64,000 bases of DNA from Montifringilla adamsi. Its lineage: Eukaryota; Chordata; Aves; Passeriformes; Passeridae. A program made the position numbers and the translations under genes. The notes below the pieces were generated by a model, which saw only the letters and a list, made by a program, of their open reading frames with translations, was not told where the DNA came from and did no database searches. Location of the stretch: positions 12,062,429-12,126,428 of the forward strand of contig JAGGNK010006892.1 of the NCBI GenBank assembly GCA_017590115.1. The letters are read 5' to 3'. This document shows positions 11,788 to 23,660 of this stretch, piece after piece (positions within the stretch are counted from its first letter, which is position 1; each line of letters begins with the position of its first letter).

Positions 11788-12498
11788 TGCACACAACTGC
11801 AGGAATTTGGACTCTCCATCTTTCTTCTGGGATTAACCTTCAAATAACCTTCCCCAAATGAATTATTTTTCTACTACAGATATTCAAACATAGGATTTTC
11901 TTTCCATGAATGTTCTCTGAATTATTTTCAGACCTCTCTGTTCTGCTGGTAATCAATAATCATGCTAGTATTGTGAAAAGAGTTTAAAAAAGGTTGCAAA
12001 TATACATTATTAACCTGCTTATGTATGGAATATAGACTGTGGACCGAAACTTGAAGAGATCATACAGAATTGATCTCCCATGGAAGTAAGGTTATCCATT
12101 TCAACAAGTCATCTACTTACCACTTCACTGAAATTCCTATTTCACCTGACTTTGCATGCCTATAATGTAGTTATCTCAACAGTGTAGAACACCATAACCT
12201 TCCAGTGTGCTTATATGGAAAGAAAAATTCATTCACTTTACTTGTGTCTCTACTTTAGTGTTTGATGAATGGCTTGAAGAAACATCCATTTATCCCTTTT
12301 GACTATACAGAAAGCCTAACTGAAATATAGACATGTATACGTAACAGCAGGATTTGCATTAGGAAAGATGAATTCTGCTTCTAATCTCCCTCCAAGTTCA
12401 GTGAAGAGAATTACATGCATCCAGGAGGTGAATAATGTGGATATACCTTTTTCATAGTAAAGTGTATTCCCCTTACTCTCTGTCTTTCTCCATTACCT

Positions 12499-12849
12499 TT
12501 AACAAGGATGTAAAAGTAGAGACAAAAACATATGGTTAAAGTTAGATGAGATGAAAATCATTAATGCAGTTATTTTCAATTTCTCCTGGAACACATCCTC
12601 ATCATATCCATGAGTGTGATGAACTTCAATATATTGTCCATATGCTTCCATATCAATTTGAAATCCTTTTCTTAAAGTACCATCAGAAAGAGATTGAAGA
12701 AAATGCAATCCTTTTTCCAGACCGTGAATAAATGGGTATAAACTAGGAAGGACTAGAGTTTGACTTGATTGTGCATATATGTCATCACTCCAAGTAGAGA
12801 CCCAAGGTAAATTTGCACAGAAGAAAAATCCAGCACACCGAGTTATGTC
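12499..12849 (-). pseudogene. Unidentified open frame with protein-like composition; possible exon or pseudogene remnant
   Basis: The minus-strand frame is open for 116 codons, from just after a TAA (12850-12852) to the stop near 12499. The middle part, roughly 12543 to 12810, has a balanced composition (for example SLSDGTLRKGFQIDMEAYGQ, then YIEVHHTHGYDEDVFQEKL). Most other open frames here are rich in Phe, Leu and Cys. The first Met comes late (within QIDMEAYG), there is no upstream promoter or Kozak start, and the last 25 codons look random. I see no clear splice acceptor or donor at the edges. I do not recognise the family. It could be a decayed exon, a retrocopy piece, an ancient element-derived fragment, or chance. 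Confidence 0.25.
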
Positions 12850-13508
12850 TTAGAGGGTCATAATAAAGAGATTATATCTCTAAGTCATGGTGGATTTTTA
12901 TGTTTGGACACAGTATTCATAGCATTTGTTTCCTTTTTAAATAAAGTTTCATAGTAGTGACCACTGTAAAATTCACAAATCTTGAGAACAAGTGCACTTT
13001 ATTTCACTCCCATCACAACCAGTAAGAAAGATCATACAGGCCAATTTTAGTTCTTGATGACAGCTGTGAAATCTTACTGAATGCTCAGAAGTGTAACTAT
13101 GGAAATCATTTGGCATGTAGGATCTTATTTTTTATTTTTAAACTTTTTTACACCTCCCTCTGAAATTGCCATCTCCAGGCTCCTGTTAGGCAGAGGATAT
13201 GCAACTTTTCTAACCTATCATTTCGTACCAGTAGTAATGATGATTGACATGAAAACAGCACAGCTTGTCTATCAGCCCCAAACTGAATTTGCAAGGATGT
13301 CAGTAAGATTACATAGTTATGCATCCACATGTCTTCAAGGGAATACATATATGTTAAAAATAACATATCCATAAATCAATAAACTTAAGGTTTCTGTGCA
13401 ATTTCAGTAAAAGCTCAGGATCAGAGGAATGAATTTTTTAACAGAAGTATTTTTTTCTACAAAGATCTCTCTTAACACCAGGCAGCAGATATATCATTAT
13501 ATCAAAAT
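12850..13508. other. Non-coding DNA, nothing recognised
   Basis: AT-rich sequence with no recognised feature. Two opposing open frames at 13.08-13.37 kb overlap each other and have no coding-like composition. Confidence 0.6.
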
Positions 13509-13855
13509 CATGGAATCATGGAATCACAGAATGCTCTGAGTTGGGAGGCACCTAAAAGATTATCTAGTTCCAACCCCATGCCATGAACAGGAATATCTTC
13601 CAGTAAGCCAGGCTGCTCAAAGTCCCATCCAACCTGGCCTTGAACACTCTCAGGGATGGGGCATCCACAGGTTCTGTTCCAGTGCTTCTCCAGCCTTACA
13701 GAAAATAATATTTTCTGACTATCTGATCTAACCAACTCTCGGTTTGAAACCATTCCCCCTTGTCCCATCACTACATGCTTTTGTAAACAGTTTCTGTCTT
13801 TCTTTTTCTTTTTGCAGGTACTGGAAGGCTGCAATTAGTTCCCCTGAACAGACCT
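13509..13855 (-). mobile_element. CR1 LINE 3' end, about 350 bp
   Basis: It starts with ATCATGGAATCATGGAATCA, the reverse complement of the CR1 3' octamer end. It continues through the complete 3' UTR (phrases CCAACCTGGCCTTGAACAC, GGGATGGGGCATCCACAGG, TTCCCCCTTGTCCCATCAC) into the C-terminal part of ORF2, ending near GGTACTGGAAGGCTGCAATT. It is 5' truncated, as is usual for CR1. It is one of the better preserved copies in the window, though no frame is intact. Confidence 0.93.
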
Positions 13856-15540
13856 GCTAGCCCCTGTTAGCACTGCTTGTCTGCAGCAAGCATGGACAGG
13901 AGCCAGGAGAGGCCATAACTCAATGGTTTTTTCCACCTGGGACCATTTACAATGGAGGCTTTGAGTCAGAGGTAAAATATTTTCTTAGTACTAGTATCTC
14001 AAAATTTCAGCCTTGATACTGTGCAAAAAAAGTCAAAAAACAGGTCCCTAAACTCAGGATTTTTGACAACAATGTCTGTTTATTAAGTGATTCAGGTTTG
14101 TGTTTACATTACAGATTTGTTTTACATTACAGATGCTGTCTTTGATAATCAGTAAGACTAGAGGTATGTAGGAGTCCAGTGGAACAGACTTGGGAGACAC
14201 TCATCCTAGTAAACTTTTAATCTTAAAGAGACATATAGGGCTTAAATAAGTATTTTTATTGAGGCTGGGGGGGAGGAAAGTGTTTAAGAGGGTGAATATT
14301 AAAAAGCAACATTTATAAACTGCTAAAATAACCACAGAATGTTGCCTTGCTGACCTCATTTTCTGCAGTGGCAGAAGCTCTGTTGCTAAGTAATTAACAG
14401 AGCCAAAGAAAGAAAGAGGAAAAAAAAAAAAAGAGAATCCTATTTCTAAATTCTCTTTAAGTAGCATTTATATGGATATTAGATGGCAGCAGAAAGAGTT
14501 ATAATTGTTCTAATATAATGTCACTCAGTCACACTGAAGGGAGCGCCATGAAAGCGTTATATTGTGAATTTCAGTCCATATGGCTTTATCTCACAACACG
14601 CGTCTCCAATTTCCCCAGACTTCTTCTAAGATTCACATTTTTCTAAAGGAGAAAATTACTTCCATGCTCCATGGTGACATGGTATTTAGACTTGACCTCT
14701 GGTTAGGCCTGAGAACTCCAGAGTACCAGATTTCCTGCTCAGGTCAGTGGAGAACCTCCTTTCAGCATCACAGGGGGATCCACTTCACTGCTTTGTCTAC
14801 AGTTGCAGGGCAATTCAGTGATGAACTCTGGGATGAAATTCAGCCACTTCTTTTCCATTTGGACACTCTGAGCAGTTTCTTCTAACAAACTGCTTTAATT
14901 TGTAAGCAGAGACAAAACAGAAGCAGTCAGTCTTTGCGGCTGCCTGCATTCAGAGATATATCTAAAAAATTATCCTAATAGCAAAACCAGCATTTACTAT
15001 TGCAAAGGAATAAGATATACTCTTCAGTATACAAAAGATATTTCACTTCCAGCCTTGTTCAAGTCCTGCATTGAAAGGCACCCATCCATCCTACTGTAAA
15101 ATCGAATACATTATTTATTATTACTGTGGTGAAACTGTGAGATCTTTAATTTTATCAGAGTTACTAGATGGCACATATCTGACTACTTAATGACCTTGTA
15201 TTTACTGAGAAAAAAAGTCTGTTGCTTAAATGACAGAGGTGTAATGACCAGAATTCATTGTGGATAATAGAGCTATAGAAGAGCTTACCATATAATGTAT
15301 GACTCTGATTTCTCTGCTTTTTGGCATTCAACAGTAACATTGCTAAAATATAACTTAAATAAATATCAGCAGTTATTCACAAGAGATGTAATGTTATTAA
15401 GGGGGAGAAATCACCCTTTTCTATATGTTTTGCTCCAACGCTGCACAGGAAATAAGGAACAAAAAAGATGTCAGTTAAACTGCACTGTTCTCTCTCACTC
15501 AAAAGAAGTAGAGAGATATTAGCCAATGCTGAAGCATAAT
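13856..15540. other. AT-rich non-coding DNA
   Basis: No gene or transposon is recognised. A small 17/18-bp tandem duplication lies at 14.10 kb and an A12-type run near 14.42 kb. Confidence 0.6.
14101..14135. repeat. Tandem duplication, 17/18-bp unit
   Basis: TGTTTACATTACAGATT is followed directly by TGTTTTACATTACAGATG. The two copies differ by one inserted T and the last base. Confidence 0.85.
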
Positions 15541-15660
15541 GGAGAAGAAGAAGGAGGAGAAGAAGAAGGAGAAGAAGGAGGAGAAGGAGAAGAAGGAGAA
15601 GAGAAGGAGGAGGAGGAGGAGGAGGATCAAGAGGAAGAAGGAGAAGAAGAAGGTGGAGAA
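15541..15660 (+). repeat. (GAA/GGA)n polypurine microsatellite
   Basis: About 120 bases are almost entirely purine on the plus strand, built of GAA, GAG and GGA units and interrupted only by ATCA and a single T. In the plus frame it encodes a Glu/Gly-rich run and on the minus strand Leu/Pro/Ser-rich runs. These open frames are a consequence of the repeat and not genes. Long homopurine tracts with mirror symmetry can form triplex (H-DNA) structures. Confidence 0.95.
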
Positions 15661-18600
15661 GTCGAACTGAACTTGCAATCAGAGTACCTTCCGTCTCCAA
15701 CCTCCCTTAATTCCCTTAAGTAGTTTACTTGGTGGCATTACAATAATCAGTTATATTAATTTATGTTAAATATAAAATATGTTTAAATTTTTTAATTTTC
15801 TCTCTTTTAGGAGCTGATGACCTCCAAAATATTGGCTGTGCCAAACCTTACAAATTCTAAAAATCTCTTTATGTCTAATAAAGACTATGTAATATCAAAT
15901 ATGGAAAATCAGAGCTTTAATGATCAGACCTCTATTTTCTTTTTAGAAGAACAAAAGTACTATGGTCATTTATGCTTGTACAGATCTTCCTCTTGAAGAA
16001 CAAAGCACATTAAAATTCAGTGCTGTAATGCTTCTTGTGTTCTAAGTAAATGTCCTTAAGCACCATGAGTGATGGGGAACAAAGGGGTTTCAAAAGATGC
16101 TCAGAGGTGGCATGGAAATCTATGGGTAATCCAGGGAGGAAATTCACATCTACCCACATTATATTTTTCTTGAAAGACCATTATTTATATCCATTCCTAC
16201 TCTCCTGCTCACCCAGTTTGCTCTTCCCTTCAGAAGCCGAAAACAAAGAGTAAAAATTGAGGCAGCCCTGCTGTCTAATCTGTCAACCATTCTTCAGTAG
16301 CTGACCATGAATGTCAACAGTTAAAGAAGCCTGTTCCAGGAGCAATTATTCATAAATCCCATTACCCCGAACAGAAATCTGACATAGAGAAAGAAAAAAA
16401 AATAAAAATCTAGCTACTGAGTTTAGCACTAGCCCAGGCAAGAAAGCTGCCCAGTATTTCCAGACAAGAAAGCTGCCCAGTATTTCCAGTTGTAAAGACA
16501 GTTTGTGGTACAGACAATACTTTTAAACACAGTTATGTGTGAAAAAATTGTGCTTGTATTTTGTATGAGAAAAAGAATGAAGGAACAAAGATAAACTGTG
16601 AGACCCAAACAAGGGAATGAAGGAAATTTTAGGTGTAAGCAAAATGCAAAGTTCAGGTTTTATAGTTGATACTGAGAAAATAAACATCAGTAAAGAAAGG
16701 GACAGTTGTTCAGGGAACACATAGTATTTCTTTTTCAGTATGAAATCCAAAAATTTGACCCTATCAGCAATTATCAAAGGTACCAAATTCAAAGCTGTAA
16801 GATATAGAAAGATTTTTCCTCTCCAACCCCAAACCAAAATATATTGAAGTAAGTCCCTGCAAGCTTCTTCATCTGTGGGCAAACATTGCTTTTTTAATAG
16901 GAACAACTTCAGAGAGAAAAAAGAGATTTATAAACCATGCAATATATGGGTAATCCTATAGAAATAACTGAAGGACCAAATATGTTTTCTTTATATCATC
17001 TGGTGTGCCTTTATTTACAAATGCTTTTTGTTCAGTGTAATTACAATAGGATCTCTTATTCCACTGGTTCTTGGGCACTCCATCACCTGCACTGTTATTC
17101 TATCTGTATGCTTTGAGTTTACTATCTTTCAATCTTGCAACCTGTTGAAAACGTACTTAAGATCTACAGTTTATTGTCTCAGAGAAAGATTGCCAGTACT
17201 CATTTGAAACCATGTCTTAAAACATTATCAAGTACTGCTTTTCTTGATACTGTGGGACATATCTCTAGGTGTCAATCTGGCCCTGTCTGCTGCCTGTTGA
17301 TAAGCCAGTTACCACACACACCTTGTCACTATGCCAGTATTTGCCACAAGCAAACTGAAGCTCATCCTCTGGCTCTTACAGTCTGCAGTGTGAAGTGCAG
17401 AGCAGAGATAACACTGGAAAGCATTCTACAAAGTGTTAAGGTCATGGAATCTGAATAAATATTAGCTCAGGCCCATTGGAATTTCATTTTATGTTTTTAT
17501 AATTTCTTTCATTTCTTTTGGGATTTCAGATGTTCCTACACATGTGAATCATGAAATGTCAACTGAAAACAAAACATACTTTCTTACAGGTTACAGACAC
17601 AAAAATATATGACAAACTGGAAATACAAGCAAGCATTAAAGGGTGTAAATTACCAGGTTTTATCAATTTATTTAAAGCATCATACTTGAAATTACAGCTG
17701 TGCCGGTACAGAGAGATATCTTGAACAACTTTTTCCTCCTTTGCTCTTGCCTGGAGAGCAGCATTTTTCAGCAGAAGGTCAGGAAGGAAAATGCAGCCTT
17801 TAGCTTCCATCTGGTTTTCAATAAAGTGGAAATGACATCTGCCCTAAATAAGTGTGTTTCAAAAGATATTCTTAACAAAGTAAAGGGGTGACTCTAGCTT
17901 CTTCTTACTTTAAGTTAAGAGTGGGATCTGGTGATTAAAAGAAATGTTGCAGGCTGAAGCTGGGAGAGAGAAATAAAAACTCAGAAACAAACGACAGTAG
18001 AAGCACATATTTGACATTTTGTTTTGGTCACTGAAGTTTAATGTAAGAGTTTTCCCCTGCACTTTACCCTACATTCCTCATCACAGAAAGGTCTGGAACA
18101 AATTGGAAAGAGATAAGACATAATAAGTGCTTGGGCCTCTTAAGGACATGGTTGTGGTCATTGCACACATTCCCTCTCCCCACTAATCCATTTCCAACCT
18201 AGGCAGTAATCTTTAACTGCTTGATCCATGAGAGGAAATGTCTGAAAGAGAGAGTTACAGACAGCTACACACAATTGATGCCAGTCAGTAGCAACTCCAC
18301 TTCCCCCAGATATCTCTCATCTTTATGTCATAGCCCGTTATGCATTAACCAGCATGTGCTAACCAGATCTCACCTCCACCAGGCCTGGAATTAGCACCTT
18401 CCTGTCGAAAACTCCTCCTTTCTGTGCTTATCTTAAGTTCCTGCTGCCATGGCTTCTCCAAATTCCTTCTGTGGCCTTGACACTGTTTGAGAAGGGCAAT
18501 GGTGCTCTTTAGGTCCTTACAACAACTCCAGCCAAGAAGCAGCAAAGGTGATTCCAGGGCATCATGCCTGTATCATCAGCCCTCAAATGCACAGCCAGGC

Positions 18601-20200
18601 AAACACTTAACATCATTAAACAAATGGATATTTATGTGGAATAAAAGCTAGCTCAATAAAAATTGCAGTGGATAAATCAGAGCACTATAACAACATGCTA
18701 ATTCCAAGGATGTGAGTTACGATAAGACACTGAGATCTATAGCAGAGAAAAGAAAAAAGAAACAGCTATAATTCCTTCAAAATTCAGTAATGAACCCTTA
18801 ACATTATTGGCTGTCCTGCAATAATAATAATGTTTTTAAATTAAACAGAAATTATCTTTTTTTTTCCTCACCCAGGAAAAGGAAATATTAAAAAAATAAA
18901 AATAGAAAAATGTTCAACTGAGAAGAAAGTTGATGACCTCATAACCTCATTTGCTCCTCTAGAATTGCTGATTTGAGTCTCCATTGAGAGTCAAAAGGAG
19001 CATGTCCAGGCAACTGTATTTTCAGTCTACCATTGCCTCTTTCCCGCCATTCTAAAAAAGTCCTGCTCAAGGATAGGAGTCTTTTAGCCTTGGCCCTCAT
19101 CCAAAATAAAATACTTCTTCTTTCCAGGAAAAATACAAATCTTAAGCATCAACCTGAACATTTTCACCTCCCCTCTACAAGACAAATTTCTACAAGTGCA
19201 ATACAGCTTGGGGCAGAAGATGTTCTAGCAGCTTGTCAGGATTTTCTAGGATGAGGCAGGGAGAGTCTGTGCATCAGATGGGAACTGTGATAAATATATA
19301 TGAGACTGAAGAAAGGGTAGAAGGGGGTAAGAAGGCTCTTCCAGAGCACAAGACATTGACTTTTCAGGTTCTGTTGTGCCTTTCAACTGCCACTGCTGAT
19401 GGAGGCATTCCCTCCTTTCCTGGCCAATTGAAGCTGATTTTCTACTTCTTAGTCCAGTTTATTAAGATGTTTCCATCATTTATATCCAACTGTCCACAGC
19501 AGAGGTAGTCTTTATCATAACTCACAAAGGATGGACCCCAGAGCTTCCTTTTCTGGGTTCTCTCTCCTTTCCAGTTTCTCTAAATCTATCCTCTTGGCAA
19601 CCATGGAAGCCCTTTTCTCTCCTACCTCACACTTCTTGCACACACACAACCCAGGAACACTGACAGTCTTTACTTGCTCTGAAATTAGACAGCTCTTCAA
19701 TTTCCCCCAGCTGGCCCTCCCTGCGTCTGACCATGGAGACTCAGAGCAGACCCCTGCCAGTCACACTGGTGCTGGGGCCTGAAATCCTTTTGCTCACTGT
19801 GTGAAGGAATCTTCTGTCCCACCATAAACACATCTCCCAAGGCAGAACTTAGTCTATAATGTTGTGGATACGTATAGTGCATCTCCAGTGTGTCGAGAAG
19901 TTCCCCTGGTATCAATAAAAGGAATCAATAAAATTATGGAATCAATAAAGGGAAGAGGAAACAAATAGCCAGGTCTGCACATTAGGTTTTAATAATCCTC
20001 AGATCTTATAGATTTTATTTAGTATTTTTTATTTACAGCTATAAAACTTGTTTCTGGAGGCTGGCAAGATAAAGTACTGCTCCACAGACTTCTCTGTCTC
20101 TCACATTAAGAGGACTAGAATCCAAACAAACATCTGCTGTGACAGGGAGACACATTTCTCTGTCTTAACCACAACCTTGTCTGTAACTATGGTCTCTGAA
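15661..20200. other. AT-rich non-coding DNA
   Basis: No gene or known transposon is recognised. It contains a perfect 26-bp tandem duplication at 16.44 kb. The segments around 18.3-18.6 kb and 19.5-19.9 kb are less AT-rich but show no exon or repeat signature. GGAATCAATAAA-like words recur three times at 19.91-19.95 kb. Confidence 0.55.
16439..16490. repeat. Tandem duplication, 26-bp unit, two near-identical copies
   Basis: Units 16439-16464 and 16465-16490, each beginning CAAGAAAGCTGCCCAGTATT, are identical except for the last base. Such high identity implies a recent event relative to the decayed background. Confidence 0.92.
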
Positions 20201-20296
20201 GCATAACCAGATTGAGGCAAGATTACTGCTCCAGAGTCGAAAAAGGGAGAACCCTTTTGGACTCTGGAGCAGTAATCTTTAAAGGTGAGGTTTTGC
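20201..20296. repeat. Long near-perfect hairpin (foldback), about 96 nt
   Basis: Arm 20219-20238 (AAGATTACTGCTCCAGAGTC) is the exact reverse complement of 20260-20279. Inside it, AAAAGGG (20241-20247) pairs with CCCTTTT (20252-20258) after a small asymmetric bulge, leaving a 4-nt loop AGAA. Outside it, after an unpaired 10 by 9 nt internal loop, 20201-20208 pairs with 20289-20296 at 7 of 8 positions. The whole foldback is the size of a pre-miRNA. However, the perfect 20-bp duplex and tiny loop are more typical of a recent foldback or palindromic insertion than of a conserved avian miRNA. No transcription signal is evident. Confidence 0.92.
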
Positions 20297-22976
20297 ATGC
20301 AATTTTATATATAACTTTTTTTCTGCAGGCATTACTGTTCAAATATAAATAGCACCACCCAGAATTGGGCAGATATTTTTTTGCCCAAAACCTTCTGCTT
20401 TGCAACTACATCAAATTTCAGTTTTACACAGAAGATCATGTGTTATTTGGAGAAAAAGATTGAACTGGTAAAAAGAAACTATTCACTTTATTTACAAATC
20501 CATAAATATGTGAACTTTTCTCCCTTCCGTCCATATTTCAACTGGCAAGATGGAATAACAGTGTACCCTTTGGAGCCTTTCTTCACTCAAGTACACATAA
20601 TCATTACTGTCAGCCCATCAAGCTCCAGGTGAAAATAGATTCTATATAAACTCTTTTAAGTCATATTTGATTAGACCCTTTTCTGTACGAGTTTGACGTT
20701 TTATTATTTCTTATCACGGCTTCTGTGGTGGACTTCCCCAGAATAACTCCTGTACCGTAATTGACAAACGAAATCTGACTTACTTTACAGAGAATGAAAT
20801 GCTGAAAGTCTTCAACTGAATTTGGTAAATGAAAGGTGTGTACGGTACAATTCTCTTATTTGAATAGAAGCTTTATTTTGAGCAACATCAACCAAAACCA
20901 GGAACACTTGCCAGGCAGGAGAGGGTAGAAAGTAACCTGTATCCTAGGTGGAGGTAGGATAGAGAAACTATGGCAAGATAGAGGAATGTGATAACAGAAA
21001 GGAACATAGCCAGTAATAAATAAGGAGAAATGTATATGGATTTCACCAGCTTTACAGTGCAGACTTTAATTAAAAGAAAAAAATAATTATAAAAAATAAA
21101 ACCAATTATAAAACCATGGCTGAAACTTATAAATGTTTATTTAAGAATGTCAATAATCGCAAAGCTTATGAGACACAGCTGGAAGCTTTATGGGCCTTCT
21201 CTGTTGGAAATGGATTTTGGAAAATTAATTGCATGACATGTTTTTCCTATTTCCATGGATTTCTTGCCATCTTTCCTTCTCCCCCCAAAATATATAAATA
21301 TAGAGAGGTAAAAGATCTCTTGTAATGCATAACTAAAGCACTATTTTTGAGCAGCAAACTTTTGTGTGACTTCTCTTTTACACTGTAAAACGACCCTAAA
21401 AAAAGTATCTTTTTTATTTCATTTTTCTCCTCAGTGGCCTGAATAATCTTGCTGTCTACCAACAGGTAAGTCAAAGGCAGATTCTGCTGGCATGTGATCA
21501 AACACTGCTTCTTCTCATTGCCACACAGGGAGTTGTTCATTGTAAATTTTAGAAGTGTCTCCTGTTTCTGTTAATTTACCAAAATTTCAATATAAAGCTA
21601 TTTTAAACATATAAAACAAATTGAGATGATATGGGGAACAATACAAGGGAAATTATCATTTTGTGCTCTTCTCTGAGCCATATGAAGAAGTCCAGAGAAG
21701 AAGTTCAATGTCTAATTAGTCCAATATCTCCCACACACTATGCACATTTCTTGCCCTTGGAAATGTTTCAAGTTCACCGGTTTGTACGTAAGTGTAACAA
21801 ACAGGTTCTGTGCACTGGAAAACCCCTGCATTTGATAGGGTCTTTCAAAAATTCAGCATTCACAACACCACCCTTGTATATGCTGGCCTGGTCACTCTAC
21901 CAAGAGCTTACACAAAGGGCTGTCAACTAGACCAAAGAGGAGTTCTGTAGTATTCTCCTTCTCTGGAAGGATTTCACATGCAGGCATGAATATAGCCAGA
22001 TCTGAAAATAATAATTGCTAAGATGGACCAGCAGAGTTTTAAATGTGACTGGAAGCAGTAGCACATGCTTATATACAGTTAAACACTCTTGTCTTGAAAA
22101 CTCACATTTCAGAAACCCCTTTGCAGAGAGCTCATGTCTGAGACTGCACTAGAAAATGATGTGTCTCCTCGGGGATGATGAAAAACTCACCACCAACCAG
22201 AAAGTGATCAGTCTTTCACCCACAAGGATCTGACTGATGAGCCTGGAAGAGCAGAAATGAGGCTTTATTTCAACCTGTCAATAAGCCATTCCACTATTCA
22301 TAAGCCAGACCTTTCTGAGGCAATTTATGGGACTGGGAAACAAAAGGAACATTAGGTATGAAGAGCAAACCAGGACACAATGAGGGCCAGCTGCTTCCTA
22401 AGGGACAGGGAATCAGGAGCCAAGCACAACAGAAGCCATATCTGACAGGATAGGGGATGGGGACTGGCAGCTGGAGACAGCCTGGAACCCAGATCATCAG
22501 TTAAGTCCATGAAGACAAACTGGAAAGTCACAATCAGGATCAGACCTCGTGGTTATAATTTGGATCAGACACATCTCAGCAGTATCCAGGCAAAGCCATG
22601 GTGACAAGGCAGATTTGAGCTGAAGTTGGAAAATCAGTCTGTGGGTCAGGGTTAAGGTCTGCATCAGCAAGTTTGTGGTCAGGAACAGGCAACCTGAATT
22701 CATCTCAGACAGGAGCTAGGACTAGAGTCTTAGCCTAAAAGAAGCTCCAGTGGGAAGGAGGATCATCCACACTCAGGCTTCTCACTTCACAAACCAGTTT
22801 CACATCCAGAATCACCTGTTGTGCTTCCTGAGGCTGTACATAAGCTCAAGCAGCCAAAAGTTGTTGGGAAGGGTCAATGCGCTCAGGGCCCTGATGAAGG
22901 TACTGGTGGACTCTGGAGGAGAAGCAAAAAGTTGCAAAGCACCTTTCTGTGCACATATGAACATCTGTGGTGAGTG
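20297..22976. other. Non-coding DNA, nothing recognised
   Basis: AT-rich up to about 22.1 kb. From 22.3 to 22.97 kb the base composition is more even and some motifs recur loosely (GGATCAGAC, GGGTCAGGGTTAAGG), but I cannot define a repeat unit or family. This part directly precedes the LTR-like repeat and may belong to it or to another decayed insertion. Confidence 0.5.
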
Positions 22977-23660
22977 ACTCTGGCTGGACACCTCCCAGGT
23001 GCACAGACAGAAGAAAAAGTATAACAAAAGGCTCCTTGTTTGAGACAAAAATGTGCAGGGATCACTCACCAGTTACTGTCAGGCAATTTCAGCTTAGGGA
23101 AATTAGTTCAATTTATTGCCAATCCTATCAGAGTAGGATAAGAAATAAAAATTAGTCATAAAAAACCCCATTCCTCCACCCCTCTCTTCTTCCCAGGCTC
23201 AGCTTCACTCACAAATTCTCTGCCTTCTCCCATCAGCTGTGCAGGGGGATGGGGAGCAGGAGTTTCAGTCAGTTCATCACATGTTGTCTCTGCCACTTCT
23301 TTCTCCTAAGCAGAAGGACTTCTCACACTCTTCCTCTGCTCCAGGATGGAGTCCTTCCCATGGCAGACAGACCTCCATGAACTTCTCCAACGTGCGTCCT
23401 TCCCATGAGATACAGTTCTTAGTGAACTGCTCCAGTGTAAATCCCTTCCAGAGGTGCAGTCCTTTAGGAACAGACTGTTCCAGTATTGTCCCATCCAGCA
23501 TCACAAGACTTGCCAGCAAACCTGCTCCAGTGTGGGCTCCTCTTTCCGTGGATCCACCAGTCCTGCAGGAGCCTTTTGAGTCCAGGCTTCCCACAGGGTT
23601 ATAACCTCATTCAGTGGTCCACCTGCTTTGGCATGGGGTCATCCACAGGCCAGCAATAAC
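22977..23660 (+). mobile_element. Avian interspersed repeat, probably LTR-derived (copy A)
   Basis: I recognise the layout from bird genomes. First comes a CAGGGATCACTCACCAGTTA phrase, then an A/T-rich part around AATTTATTGCC, then TTCTTCCCAGGCTCAGCTTC. It ends in a series of short units containing CTGCTCCAG followed by GTGTGGGC or similar and CTTCCCA (about 23.33-23.64 kb). The unit series opens frames on both strands, giving spurious proteins of 105 and 121 residues. Copy B on the opposite strand at 55.0-55.4 kb shares several of these phrases. Class is uncertain: I think it is LTR-retrotransposon derived, but I see no clear TG...CA ends or target duplication. Confidence 0.6.

Larger units (their letters stand above)
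8181..12498. other. Non-coding DNA, mostly AT-rich
   Basis: No gene or transposon is recognised. Contents listed separately are a CpG cluster at 10.03-10.12 kb, an A16 run at 10.94 kb and a 22-bp tandem duplication at 11.74 kb. The part from about 9.95 to 10.4 kb is less AT-rich than its flanks. It has overlapping stop-free frames on both strands, none with a recognisable product. Confidence 0.55.

Noticed and set aside
15526..15723. Glu-rich 65-codon frame and Leu-rich antisense frame
   Set aside because: Produced by the GAA/GGA microsatellite.
23239..23604. 121- and 105-residue open frames on opposite strands
   Set aside because: Both lie on the CTGCTCCAG unit series of the LTR-like repeat and follow from its periodicity; not genes.
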